Positions 35,935-45,133 of a stretch of 64,000 nucleotides of DNA are shown here, piece after piece. Made by a program: the position numbers and the translations under genes. The stretch lies in assembly GCA_046349915.1 (NCBI GenBank), contig JAXMBL010000004.1:682001-746000 (forward strand). The letters are read 5' to 3'. How positions within the stretch are numbered: position 1 is the first letter of the stretch; every line of letters begins with the position of its first letter. The DNA is from CAIXSC01 sp046349915. Its GTDB lineage: Bacteria; Planctomycetota; Planctomycetia; Pirellulales; Pirellulaceae. Below the pieces are notes generated by a model. That model saw only the letters and a program-made list of their open reading frames with translations, was not told the DNA's origin and did no database searches.

Positions 35935-38643
35935 TCATTCCCGCGTAACCGCCTCGTCGAGATTAAGCAGAATTCGAGTAACCTCTGTCCATGCCGCGAG
36001 CTCGGCTTCGCGGCCCGTCAGATTGTGTTTTGAGGCGAGCGTGTTGGCGAATGTCTCGTCGATGATCCGCCACTCGTCGTCGCTGGGCGTACGTCCCAGT
36101 ACATCCCGAAACAGTTGTCTCGCGAGGAAACGTCGATCGCCGCTTGGCGCGGCGCATAGTTGAGTAGCCTTGTAGCGGGCCGATTCGTAAAGAATAGGGC
36201 TGTTGAGAAGCTCAAGGGCTTGAATGGGAGTGTTGGACGCGTTTCGCGACGCACAGGCGTCTGAACGGTCGGGGGCGTCCAATGCGACCAGAAATGACTC
36301 GGGAAACGTCCGCTTGCGGTACATGTAGAGCGTGCGTCGGAAGAGCGGGCCTCCTTGGTCCGCCGTGTAAGTTTCGGCGAGTCGGTTGCCGACTTGGATC
36401 TGCAACTCGGAGAGAGGCGGGCGGAAGGGAGCGCCTCCCAACGATGCGTTGAGTGAATCGCAAGCCGCGAGTTGATAGTCGCGCAAAGTCTCGGCGGCGA
36501 GTCGACGTCGATTCTGACGCGCAAGTAGCCGATTGTCGGGGTCCAATGCATCAAGATCGGCGCGCCGCCTGGAAGCCTGCCGATAGACGGCGCTCCCGAT
36601 GATTCGCCGCACGACGTGTTTGCGCGACCAGCCTGAGTCGATCAGCTCGCGGGCCATCCAATCGATCAACGCTCGCTGCTCTGGCGCCTCGCCGCTCACC
36701 CCAAGATTATCCGGCGTCGGAACGAGCGGCGCCGCGAAGAGCAACTGACCGATTTGCAGGCTCGCAAATCGCGGCGTGAGCGGGTGTCGTGGATCAACGA
36801 GCCAACGAGCGAGATCGAGTCGATCGGCTTGATCCCCTCGAGGAGTGAAGGGCAATAACCAATCCCAAACTCCCGGCTCAATCGACGGTCCAGGTTCTAG
36901 AAACTCACCGTGAATGTGCAGACGCGCCTGTCGAGTTTCCCGCGGCGCGCGAAAGCTGAGTACTGTCGGTAACTCCTTCAGGCGTTTGGCGATCTCCTGC
37001 CGTTGTCGCTGTAATTGCTGAAATTTTGCGTCGCCACGCAGGCGTTCGTGCGCGATTCGTTCGAGTTCTGCTTCCGTCGGTGGTTGATTGGCCGCGCGTC
37101 GTCGAATCGTTGGCGGCGGCGAGTAGTCCGGCGTGACGGGCGACTCGGCTGTCGTGAATAACATGGCCAGGCATACGATCGAAGCCCCGCCCATGAGTGC
37201 TCGCCATCGGATCGAGATTCGTCGCGAGACGATCGCCAACAGTGTGAGCAGCGAGGCCGAGAGGCCCCACGCTAGCCGAGCGAAATAGCGTCCCAGGCTG
37301 GTTGATTCTTGGTTGGCGGATTCGCGTATCGTAGAACGCGGCGTCGAGGCTTGGGAACTTTCGGAGGAGGGTTGCGCGGCGATCAACCTCGCTTGTTTGA
37401 TGCGTTCGGCAATCTCATCGTCCAGGGATTTTAGGTTGTCTCGAAGTCGCTCCTGTTCCGCGGGATCATCCAGCGAGACATCATCCTCGTCGGTCAGCAC
37501 GAAGAAAGCCATCAGGCGGTAGAAGTCCGACTGCGTGAATGGTTCTAGCTTGTGATCGTGGCATTGGGCGCATCCGAGCGTGATGCCGGTCCACGCCATG
37601 GCGGTGACTCGCGCTCGATCGAGATGTCGTTCGTACAACTCCTCGCGTTGATCCACGCACGAGTCCTTGTCGTGTACCGTATGACGATGAAACCCCGCGG
37701 CAATCCGCGTGGAAGCGTTGGCTTTGGGCAGCAGGTCGCCCGCCAATTGATGGACCGTGAATTCATCGTAGGGTTGGTCATGATTGATGCTGTTCACGAC
37801 CCAGTCGCGAAACCTCCAGGCGGACGGTCGGTCCGCGTCGAGATACTTGCCGTCGGTGTCGCCGTAGCGCGCGAGGTCGAGCCAGGGAAAGGACCAGTGA
37901 ACTCCGAACGCGGGTGAAGCGAGAAATCGGTCGGCCCAACGATCCAAGACATCGCGTTGGATTTCGGCTTGATCCTCCTCGGCAACCTCCGCGTGGAACT
38001 CCTCGAGTTCGTCGCCGCGTGGCGGCAAGCCGCGCAAGTCGAGACTCAATCGCCGAAACAAGGTTGCGCGATCCGCCTCGGCGGAAGGCGCGACGTCTCG
38101 TGCCTCCATCTTTGAGAGAACATAGCGATCAGCGGGCGAGCGGCACCAACCGGTGGCGGACACGGAAGGTAAATGCGGGCTGAGGAGGGGACGAAACGCC
38201 CAATGAGCCGTTTTCAAGAACTCGCCGCTCGCCGCCGTCCAAGGAACTCCGGCCTCAATCCAGCGCCGCAGTGACTCCACCTCCTCTTGCGTGAGTCGTT
38301 CGCCATCCGGTGGCATCGTGACTGGTCCCGCTCCCTCTACCATCTGAAAAAGCAGGCTACTCGACGCGCGACCGGGGATCACGGCGGGGCCCGATTTGCC
38401 TCCCTCCAGCAGACTGGCGCGATCGTCAAGCCTCAGGTTGGACTCTTGACGAGTAGGTCCGTGGCAAGAAATGCAGCGACGAGCCAAGAGCGGCGCGACG
38501 ACGTCCGAAAAGAGGCTCGCCCCATCCACCGAGTCGGCTGGCCAGCACCATTGCGCCGACAACAGATAAGTCGATACGACAATGATCCAGACGCCGCGCA
38601 GTAAAACTCGCCAGAAATCCCGCTCTTGATGCTCATGGGCCAC
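35935..38643 (-). CDS. PSCyt1/DUF1549/DUF1553 protein with internal membrane segment
   Basis: A 902-residue exported or membrane protein. An N-terminal hydrophobic segment (WIIVVSTYLLSAQWCW) precedes the planctomycete cytochrome-C domain with C57-I-S-C60-H61 and VTMPPDGERLTQEEVESLRR. DUF1549 follows (LFRRLSLDLRGLPPRGDELE and GCAQCHDHKLEPFTQSDFYRL). Around residues 445-500 there are two further hydrophobic stretches (LSASLLTLLAIV and ASIVCLAMLF), which would thread the protein through the membrane. DUF1553 forms the C-terminus (DASNTPIQ-type block SNTPIQALELLNSPI). The DUF1501 gene lies 35 bp upstream in transcription terms after it (38679), the standard pairing. Function unproven. Confidence 0.9.
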   Translation of the reverse strand: MAHEHQERDFWRVLLRGVWIIVVSTYLLSAQWCWPADSVDGASLFSDVVAPLLARRCISCHGPTRQESNLRLDDRASLLEGGKSGPAVIPGRASSSLLFQMVEGAGPVTMPPDGERLTQEEVESLRRWIEAGVPWTAASGEFLKTAHWAFRPLLSPHLPSVSATGWCRSPADRYVLSKMEARDVAPSAEADRATLFRRLSLDLRGLPPRGDELEEFHAEVAEEDQAEIQRDVLDRWADRFLASPAFGVHWSFPWLDLARYGDTDGKYLDADRPSAWRFRDWVVNSINHDQPYDEFTVHQLAGDLLPKANASTRIAAGFHRHTVHDKDSCVDQREELYERHLDRARVTAMAWTGITLGCAQCHDHKLEPFTQSDFYRLMAFFVLTDEDDVSLDDPAEQERLRDNLKSLDDEIAERIKQARLIAAQPSSESSQASTPRSTIRESANQESTSLGRYFARLAWGLSASLLTLLAIVSRRISIRWRALMGGASIVCLAMLFTTAESPVTPDYSPPPTIRRRAANQPPTEAELERIAHERLRGDAKFQQLQRQRQEIAKRLKELPTVLSFRAPRETRQARLHIHGEFLEPGPSIEPGVWDWLLPFTPRGDQADRLDLARWLVDPRHPLTPRFASLQIGQLLFAAPLVPTPDNLGVSGEAPEQRALIDWMARELIDSGWSRKHVVRRIIGSAVYRQASRRRADLDALDPDNRLLARQNRRRLAAETLRDYQLAACDSLNASLGGAPFRPPLSELQIQVGNRLAETYTADQGGPLFRRTLYMYRKRTFPESFLVALDAPDRSDACASRNASNTPIQALELLNSPILYESARYKATQLCAAPSGDRRFLARQLFRDVLGRTPSDDEWRIIDETFANTLASKHNLTGREAELAAWTEVTRILLNLDEAVTRE

Positions 38644-38678
38644 GGATGTTCACCCTTGATCTCTGATCGGAAGGATCC

Positions 38679-40154
38679 CTAGGCCAGTATCGACTCGATC
38701 ACTCGCCCGCCGACATCCGTGAGGCGCAGATCACGCCCGTTATGTCTCACCGTCAGTCGCGTATGGTCGATACCGAGGAGATGAAGCAACGTCGCCTGCA
38801 TGTCATTAAGGTCGTAGCTGGGGCCGATGGGTTCCCACCCGAAATCGTCGGTTTCGCCATGTTCGAAGCCGGCTTTCACGCCGGCGCCCGCCATCCAGAT
38901 TGGAAAGGCAAGCCGGTGGTGATCGCGACCGGGTTCCGTCAGTCGAACCTGCGCGAAAGGCGTACGCCCGAACTCCGTCGCCCAGACGACAAGCGTGTCG
39001 TCGAGTAGACCGCGGGCCTTTAGGTCGGCGATCAAGGCAGCGATCGGTTGATCGACATCAAGGCAGCGTTTAGGAAGATTCTGAAAGATATCGTCGTGAT
39101 GATCCCAACTCGAATTAAACAGATTGACGAAACGGACGCCGCGTTCGATGAGCCTTCGCGCGAACAGACAATGTTTGGCGAATTCACTTGCCCGCGCTGA
39201 TTCGCGATTCACCCCATAGGCGGCGAGTACGCTGGGAGATTCGCCGCGAAGATCGGCCGCTTCTGGGGCCGCCGACTGCAATCGAAAAGCCAGCTCGTAG
39301 GCATGAATCCGCGACTCTATGTCGGGTTCACTTTGTTGATTTTTGCGTAGTTGATCGAGCCGCAGTTCATTGAGACGTCGAATCGCGTCCAGCGAACGCC
39401 GCTGATCGGTCATGGTCACGCCCGATGGCGGGGTAAGTCGCGACAGAGGCTCGGATGAGTACGTGTGCATTTGCACCCCTGCGCACTCGCCGGGCAGAAC
39501 GCCGTTCGACCATAAGGAGGAGAGTGAGTACGTGGAGATGCCAGACCACAAGACGACGAACGCGGGCAAGTTCTGGCTCTCCGCTCCCAATCCATAGGCG
39601 ACCCAGGCGCCGATGGACGGTCGGTTCTGGCGCGGGAAGCCTGTCATCGTCAGCAATTGAGCTGGCGCGTGGGTAATCTGCGGCGAGTGCATGGTGTGGA
39701 TGATGGCGATATCATCCGCCCGCCGCGCTAAATGGGGAAGAAGCTCCGAGAAGTAGAGACCGCTTGATCCATGTTGCTGGAATTTGTATGGCGACGCCAT
39801 AAGTCGCACTCGAGCGGGCGCCGCGGCTCCGCCTGGAAAACGATGTTTCTTCAGCAGCTCTTCCGGCAAGGACTCGCCGTCGCGCGCTTGCAACTCGGGC
39901 TTGTGCCAGAACATGTCATGCTGGCTTGGAGCACCCAGCAAACCAATGAAGATACAGCGTTTGGCGGGATGAGACACACGCGTGAAACTACCTCCGTGGA
40001 CAGCGCCCTTTACTGCGCCATCGATGGCGGTACGCTCACCCGCGCCAGTCAAATGTGCCATCGCCGCCAAGCCACATCCGCTGAGGGCTGATGTCAAGAA
40101 CTGCCGACGTTGAGGCAAGTACGCCGATTCGGTTTGCGCGGTTTGATCGATCAT
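38679..40154 (-). CDS. DUF1501 domain protein
   Basis: A 491-residue member of DUF1501. The start at 40154 gives a twin-arginine-type signal, QRRQFLTSALSGCGLAAMAHL; the open frame continues upstream into the TPR gene and is not used. Family blocks seen: CIFIGLLGAPSQHDMFWHKP, MHSPQITHAPAQLLTMTGF, FVNLFNSSWDHHDDIFQN, LDDTLVVWATEFGRTPFAQ and GRDHHRLAFPIWMAGAG. It is transcribed just downstream of the TPR gene (4-bp gap) and upstream of the PSCyt1/DUF1549/1553 gene, so these three probably form one operon. Enzymatic activity is unknown. Confidence 0.92.
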   Translation of the reverse strand: MIDQTAQTESAYLPQRRQFLTSALSGCGLAAMAHLTGAGERTAIDGAVKGAVHGGSFTRVSHPAKRCIFIGLLGAPSQHDMFWHKPELQARDGESLPEELLKKHRFPGGAAAPARVRLMASPYKFQQHGSSGLYFSELLPHLARRADDIAIIHTMHSPQITHAPAQLLTMTGFPRQNRPSIGAWVAYGLGAESQNLPAFVVLWSGISTYSLSSLWSNGVLPGECAGVQMHTYSSEPLSRLTPPSGVTMTDQRRSLDAIRRLNELRLDQLRKNQQSEPDIESRIHAYELAFRLQSAAPEAADLRGESPSVLAAYGVNRESARASEFAKHCLFARRLIERGVRFVNLFNSSWDHHDDIFQNLPKRCLDVDQPIAALIADLKARGLLDDTLVVWATEFGRTPFAQVRLTEPGRDHHRLAFPIWMAGAGVKAGFEHGETDDFGWEPIGPSYDLNDMQATLLHLLGIDHTRLTVRHNGRDLRLTDVGGRVIESILA

Positions 40155-40158
40155 GGCG

Positions 40159-42624
40159 TCAAGGAGCGATCTCCACCTCTTGGCGGTAGACTCGCCGCTC
40201 GGAATAACTTGCTTGTCGTTGCTGGTATGCCCGCACCAGTTCGTCGGGGCTTCCCGCGCGATGCGCGACTTCCAGCGCCGCGGCGATGGTTCGCGCGGCG
40301 GCGTCAAAGTCATGGGCGGCGGCATACGCCGCGGCCAACGCATCGAGTGGTTCGGGGCGAAGTCGCTCCGTGAGTTCGCAGGCACGCTCCGCTACTCGCC
40401 GAGCTTCCCGCACATTGTCTGGGGTATCAGCCAACGAGGTGGTCGCCAAGATCCACGCCAAGTCGCGCAGGGCGCTGGCGTCGTCCGGATTCAACTCCGT
40501 TGCTCGACGAAATGCCGCGGCGGCGTCCGCATGCTGACCGCCAGTCGCCAGGGCGAGCGCCAAATTGGACCACAAACGGCCATCGGTCGGCGCTAGTTGC
40601 GTCGCCCTTCGGAACGACTCGACCGCACTCTCAAGTTTACCCTTCTTGAGCCATGTCATGCCTAGCCGGGTGGCGATGCCCACATCGTTCGGGCGCAATA
40701 GACTCGCGGCTTCAAAGTACTTGATTGCTCGATTCAAGTCCCCCATGGAATCAGCCGAAAGTGCTGCTTCAAACAAGAGTTCGCCGTCGTTGGGTGAATT
40801 CCTCACCGAATCGTCCCAGTGCTTCAATGCAACGTCGTGTCGTCCCATCTCTCGCGAAGCGACGGCGACGTCCCGATGAAGGCAAGGAGCGGCTTCGAGC
40901 AGCGCTCGCAAGGCAACGCCAGCCGTATCGGCGGCCGTTGCGTCACCCAGGTTGACGCAAGTGACCAGGCGGTACACGAGTGCGCGGGCAAGCGTCCTCG
41001 AGTCGTCGTTGCAGCTTGGTGCATGCACCGCGGCACTTAATTCGCGCATGGCGACATCGTTGGCTTCAATCGCTTCCCGAGGCGAGCCGAGTTGCGAAAG
41101 AGCGGCTGACAATCCAGCGAATGCCATCCGACGGTGTAGCGTGCCGATCGGCGCTCGCTCCAACACATTCCCGTAGGACTTCGCGGCGTCCCGCCAATGG
41201 CCAGCCGTCCGTTGGAGGTCTCCCAGATTGGTCCAGGCCTCGAAAAGACTGGGGTCGATTGCCAGAGCCCGAAGAATACTCGCTTCCGCCTCATTCAATT
41301 CGCCGGTTCGCATTTGGCCCGCACCCAAGTTGGCCCAAGCGAGCGCGGCGCCCGGATTGATTTGCAGCGTGTCGCGCCACAATTGTTCCTCGGATTGGAA
41401 TACTCCCGCGCGTCGGTGAGTCGTCACGCCCAATGGAATCGCCAACGCCAACGCCGCGACGGTAATCCAACGTTGGGGATGCCGCGTCTTCTCCAGCCAT
41501 CGGGTCAGCGGTTCCACAATCAGGATCAACAAAGCAGGCAGCGACTGATAGACATAATGGTCGCCCACGTAGGAATACCGCCAGAAGAATACGTCCGCGA
41601 TCCCCAACGACGGCAACATGGTGACCAAATAAACGACCCACGCGGCGCATGGCCACACGCCCACTCGAAATCGTGCTCGCCAGAGAGCCGCGAATGTCGC
41701 GAGGACAGCCAAATTGGGCAACCAGACGAGTAGGTTGCTCGCATCAACTTGCCAGCGAGGATAGACAAAGCACAGGTCCCACACTCGCACCATACGCAAT
41801 ACGTAGAACCAAGCCGCCCAACCAAGACTTGCCAATCGCGCCAACGGCTCTTGTCCGCGGACATCAATTCCGCCCATGGCCTTCTGTTGAAACAGCAGAC
41901 CCACGACACCAAACGCCAACGAAAGCGCGAACGGCAGAGCGACTCGCCGAGCGGTTTCGGTCAGGACCTTCGCTCCCCAACGTTCCTTCGAGTCGGCACG
42001 CCACAATTCGACGACGGTGTACAGGATTGGCAGCGTGACGAGCGTTGGCTTCGCGGCCAACGACAGCACGAACCAAAGCATGGATCGCACGTAAACTCGG
42101 CGATTCCCACTCTCCAAATAACCCAGGTAATCCAACGCGGAGGCAAATCCCAAGAGCGCGCAGAGAATCGTCTTGCGTTGCGAAATCCACGCCACTGACT
42201 CGACTTGCAGCGGGTGCACGATGAACAGAACACTAATCAGCCACGCGGAACGGAATTTTAATCGCCTCAGCAGTTGGAATAACACGGCGCCGCACAAGGC
42301 ATGCAGCAAGATATTGGTGGTGTGGTAGAGACGCGTATCCTCGCCGCTCAACCGCCACTCCAGCCAGAATGTCGTATAGGTCAGCGGATAATAATCGGCC
42401 GGTTCCAAAGTGAACCAGAATCGATAGAGACCGTCGGGAAGTCGCAAGAGAGCGTTCCGCACGATGTAGATCGTGCGATCATCCCAGATGAAACCGCCTG
42501 CCCACGACGCCGAATACAAGGCCGCGCCCAGCAGAGCGAATATCAGGGCAGTTCGCCCTACTGAATCTCGCCCAAAAGCAGTGGTAAGGCGGCGCAAGTC
42601 GGCGGCGGGCATGATGGTAAGCAT
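40159..42624 (-). CDS. Polytopic membrane protein with C-terminal TPR repeats
   Basis: An 821-residue protein. The first half has about ten hydrophobic segments starting with ALIFALLGAALYSASWAGGF, and a luminal-type acidic motif (IWDDRTIY) followed by YPLTYTTFWLEW, a layout like PMT/TMTC-type glycosyltransferases. The second half (about 430-800) is tetratricopeptide repeats, for example GAALAWANLGAGQMRTGELN, PSLFEAWTNLGDLQRTAGHW and DGRLWSNLALALATGGQHAD. By analogy with TMTC proteins it could glycosylate exported proteins using a lipid-linked sugar; this is inference. A closely spaced ATG at 42612 is an alternative start. It lies upstream of and 4 bp from the DUF1501 gene. Confidence 0.82.
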   Translation of the reverse strand: MLTIMPAADLRRLTTAFGRDSVGRTALIFALLGAALYSASWAGGFIWDDRTIYIVRNALLRLPDGLYRFWFTLEPADYYPLTYTTFWLEWRLSGEDTRLYHTTNILLHALCGAVLFQLLRRLKFRSAWLISVLFIVHPLQVESVAWISQRKTILCALLGFASALDYLGYLESGNRRVYVRSMLWFVLSLAAKPTLVTLPILYTVVELWRADSKERWGAKVLTETARRVALPFALSLAFGVVGLLFQQKAMGGIDVRGQEPLARLASLGWAAWFYVLRMVRVWDLCFVYPRWQVDASNLLVWLPNLAVLATFAALWRARFRVGVWPCAAWVVYLVTMLPSLGIADVFFWRYSYVGDHYVYQSLPALLILIVEPLTRWLEKTRHPQRWITVAALALAIPLGVTTHRRAGVFQSEEQLWRDTLQINPGAALAWANLGAGQMRTGELNEAEASILRALAIDPSLFEAWTNLGDLQRTAGHWRDAAKSYGNVLERAPIGTLHRRMAFAGLSAALSQLGSPREAIEANDVAMRELSAAVHAPSCNDDSRTLARALVYRLVTCVNLGDATAADTAGVALRALLEAAPCLHRDVAVASREMGRHDVALKHWDDSVRNSPNDGELLFEAALSADSMGDLNRAIKYFEAASLLRPNDVGIATRLGMTWLKKGKLESAVESFRRATQLAPTDGRLWSNLALALATGGQHADAAAAFRRATELNPDDASALRDLAWILATTSLADTPDNVREARRVAERACELTERLRPEPLDALAAAYAAAHDFDAAARTIAAALEVAHRAGSPDELVRAYQQRQASYSERRVYRQEVEIAP

Positions 42625-42825
42625 CGACTCCGAGGGAGACTCGGGCCAACTTCTCTCGTTCGCGCGGTTTTCACGTTGCCGCCAACCCAGCGGACCCTCG
42701 CCGCTCTAGCTTGCCCTCCCAAGTGCAGATTGTGTGTGAAATGCGTGAAGTCTGTGCGCGGCGCTCGCAATCTCTAACGCCCGAGTCCGCGCCTACTCGA
42801 CCCTCGCCCGCTCAGCCCTCGCCCG

Positions 42826-43434
42826 CTAGCCCTCAGCAGGCGGAGGAGGCGGAGGCTGACGGAGTCGCTGTTGGAATTGCTGGAAGGTGTTAGAGAGCGA
42901 CTCCAGGATTCGTGGCACTTGCGGCGCAGACAGATAGACGCGACTCGACACCGCGGAATGAGGGAAGAGATTCGTCAGGAAGTCGAGTTTGAACTCGGCG
43001 GCCGTGTGGCCGATCATGACACCGTTGGCATAAGCGCCGCTCAACAGCGAGTCGGGCATTTTCAATTCGTCGTAAATCTCTTGAGCGGTAGGCTGTTTGG
43101 CGCCTAGCTGAGGGCGAGGCAGTTCGGGTGGTTGGCCGAACCGCTGAGTGTACATTTCGAGATTGGTCTTGAGCGCCTGAATGAACTGCGGCATGGTTCC
43201 ATGCGGCATCACAATGCGAGCGGCTACCTGGGGGGGGTGGCCGATGTTCTGGATGAAGTCCAGAATAAACTCGGTCGAACCCGTCATGACAATCATGCCC
43301 GTGCTAAACGCGCCGCGGCTGACATGCTCAGGCACTCGAGCGGTAATGTGTTGCACTCGCACTTGTTCACTGGGCGGCCCGCCGCCTTCGGGAGGATTCG
43401 GTGGCGGGTTTTGCGGATTCTGGTCGTTGCTCAT
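42826..43434 (-). CDS. Protein with two DUF3467-like domains
   Basis: A 202-residue cytoplasmic protein with two related halves. The first (about 40-125) has FSTGMIVMTGSTEFILDFIQNI and ARIVMPHGTMPQFIQALKTN; the second (about 135-190) has GAYANGVMIGHTAAEFKLDFLT and SRVYLSAPQVPRILESLS. Both match the DUF3467 pattern, a small domain of unknown role. The ends are Pro-rich (PPNPPEGGGPP and the terminal PPPPPPAEG). The start at 43434 (MSNDQNPQNPPP) is preferred over one 14 codons upstream. It stands alone between a TPR gene and a DUF1501 gene. Confidence 0.82.
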   Translation of the reverse strand: MSNDQNPQNPPPNPPEGGGPPSEQVRVQHITARVPEHVSRGAFSTGMIVMTGSTEFILDFIQNIGHPPQVAARIVMPHGTMPQFIQALKTNLEMYTQRFGQPPELPRPQLGAKQPTAQEIYDELKMPDSLLSGAYANGVMIGHTAAEFKLDFLTNLFPHSAVSSRVYLSAPQVPRILESLSNTFQQFQQRLRQPPPPPPAEG

Positions 43435-43609
43435 GCTAGCCCCTCTCGACGGCGGAGTCGTCAACCTCGAACCCAACAGGTTCGACGGTGCATCTTACTC
43501 AACTCCCAAGATCGGACCAGTTGTTTGGCAAACTTGCCTAAGTTTCCGTGATCGGCATACAAGGTACGGTCCGCGCAATCGGAGCGGGAGTTGTTAGCCC
43601 GCTCGCTAC

Positions 43610-43738
43610 GTAGCCCACTCGCTTCGCGAGTGGAATCGCCGCGTGGCCGTAGCGAATCCCGTCTTTGGGCGAGAGGCTCTTCCGTAGTCAGCGCGAGTAC
43701 GCTAGGCGGCTGATCGTCTCGCGAAGCGAGACGGCTAC
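43610..43738. repeat. 129-bp hairpin-bounded repeat element, copy 2
   Basis: Starts GTAGCC, ends GGCTAC. The left hairpin is CCACTCGC-TTC-GCGAGTGG and the right hairpin GTCTCGC-GAA-GCGAGAC. Compared with the copy at 22245-22371, paired positions have changed together (G-C to A-T on the left, A-T to G-C on the right). A partial extra left end (GCCCGCTCGCTAC) lies just outside at about 43597-43609. Its right end touches the stop codon of the DUF1501 gene at 43738. Confidence 0.8.
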
Positions 43739-45051
43739 TAACTAAACATCTCACGCACGACTTCGCCGCCGTCGACAATCTTAATCGGGCGACCAATGCT
43801 GCTCATATTCTCCTTGTCGGCGTTAATGTCCAGACTGTGGCAGAACGAGCGAAACAGATCCGATACTCCCACGGGTCGGTCGCGCACATCGCTGCCGCTG
43901 GGGTCGGTCGAGCCAATCACTTGGCCGCCCTTCACGCCGCCGCCCGCAACCGCCATGCTGAACACTCGCGGAAAATGATCGCGGCCTCCACGCGGGTTGA
44001 TCTTCGGCGTCCGACCAAACTCGCCCATCCAAATCACCAGCGTCGAATCGAGCAATCCGCGTTGCTTCAAATCGGCAATTAATTGTGCGGCAGGTTGGTC
44101 CATCTGCTCGCTGAGTGTGCGGCATCGATCGAAGTTATCGTCGTGAGTATCCCAGTTCCCCAGACTCACCTCGACGCACGGCACTCCGGTTTCGACGAGC
44201 CGTCGAGCCAACAAGCAGCCATTGCCAAACTGACTACGCCCATAGGCGTCGCGCATCGCATCAGACTCCTTCGACAAATCGAACGCTGTCATTTGCGGGC
44301 TGAGCACCAGTCGAGCAGCTTTGCCGTACAGCTTCTGCTGATCCGACACTTCCTGCTTCCCGCCCTGCGATTCAAACTCGGAGTTGACCTTGCCGAGCAA
44401 TTTCAGTCGTCGTTGAAAGCGAGGCTGACTGGTTGTCAACGTCGCATTATCCGGCATGCGACTTGCATCATTCATCAAGAACGGATCGTATTCGACGCCG
44501 AGCAACCCGCCGCCATCGGAGCTGCGAGCCTGCCCGATGCGCACGAATCCCGGCAACTCGGACTGCGGATCGCCAAGTTCCTTCGAGACGATCGCACCGA
44601 GCGTGGGGTGTTTCACCGTGGCGACGGGAAGATAGCCGGTGTGCAGCAGCACCGTGGCTCGCGGATGGCTTCCCTCTTTGCTGGTCATCGAACGCACGAC
44701 ACAAAGATCGCGCATGGATTGAGCCAGCTTGGGGAGGTTCTCGGACACTTCAATTCCCGGAACGGAAGTGGAGATCGCTTTCGTCTCGCCGCCGTTCTCG
44801 TGACCTGGCAGCGGCGACCACGTCTCGAACTGGCTGGGTCCTCCTTGCATCCAAAGCAAGATGCAGGCCTTGCCCTGTTTGCGAAGCGTGGCGGCTTGCA
44901 GCGATAGCATGTCGCGCCAGCCAAGAAGGCCCGCGGCCGCGGCGCCCAAAGGAAGCGTTCGCAGAAAGTCGCGGCGATCCACGTTCGAATTGCGTTGCAT
45001 GGGAACTTGCCGCGCAGAGACTTGCGATTGTCGATGGTGAACCAAACTCAT
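43738..45051 (-). CDS. DUF1501 domain protein
   Basis: A 437-residue DUF1501 protein. The ATG at 45051 has AGGAG seven bases upstream; a GTG two codons earlier is less likely. A twin-arginine signal (DRRDFLRTLPLGAAAAGLLG) is followed by the family core: CILLWMQGGPSQFETWSP, VVRSMTSKEGSHPRATVLLHTGY, CVEVSLGNWDTHDDNFDR, LVIWMGEFGRTPKINPRGGRDH. It is the downstream partner of the DUF1549/1553 gene at 45134, an arrangement seen again at 35935-40154. Function unproven. Confidence 0.93.
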   Translation of the reverse strand: MSLVHHRQSQVSARQVPMQRNSNVDRRDFLRTLPLGAAAAGLLGWRDMLSLQAATLRKQGKACILLWMQGGPSQFETWSPLPGHENGGETKAISTSVPGIEVSENLPKLAQSMRDLCVVRSMTSKEGSHPRATVLLHTGYLPVATVKHPTLGAIVSKELGDPQSELPGFVRIGQARSSDGGGLLGVEYDPFLMNDASRMPDNATLTTSQPRFQRRLKLLGKVNSEFESQGGKQEVSDQQKLYGKAARLVLSPQMTAFDLSKESDAMRDAYGRSQFGNGCLLARRLVETGVPCVEVSLGNWDTHDDNFDRCRTLSEQMDQPAAQLIADLKQRGLLDSTLVIWMGEFGRTPKINPRGGRDHFPRVFSMAVAGGGVKGGQVIGSTDPSGSDVRDRPVGVSDLFRSFCHSLDINADKENMSSIGRPIKIVDGGEVVREMFS

Positions 45052-45133
45052 GGCCACTCTCCTGCTGTCGTGGTGACTCAGATTGTGCTCGGCTGAATGG
45101 GAACTTCGATGTCACATCGATTGGACAAAGTAC

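Noticed and set aside
40155..40385. N-terminal extension of the DUF1501 protein at 38679
   Set aside because: It runs in another frame through the TPR gene and lacks homology; the twin-arginine signal begins after 40154.
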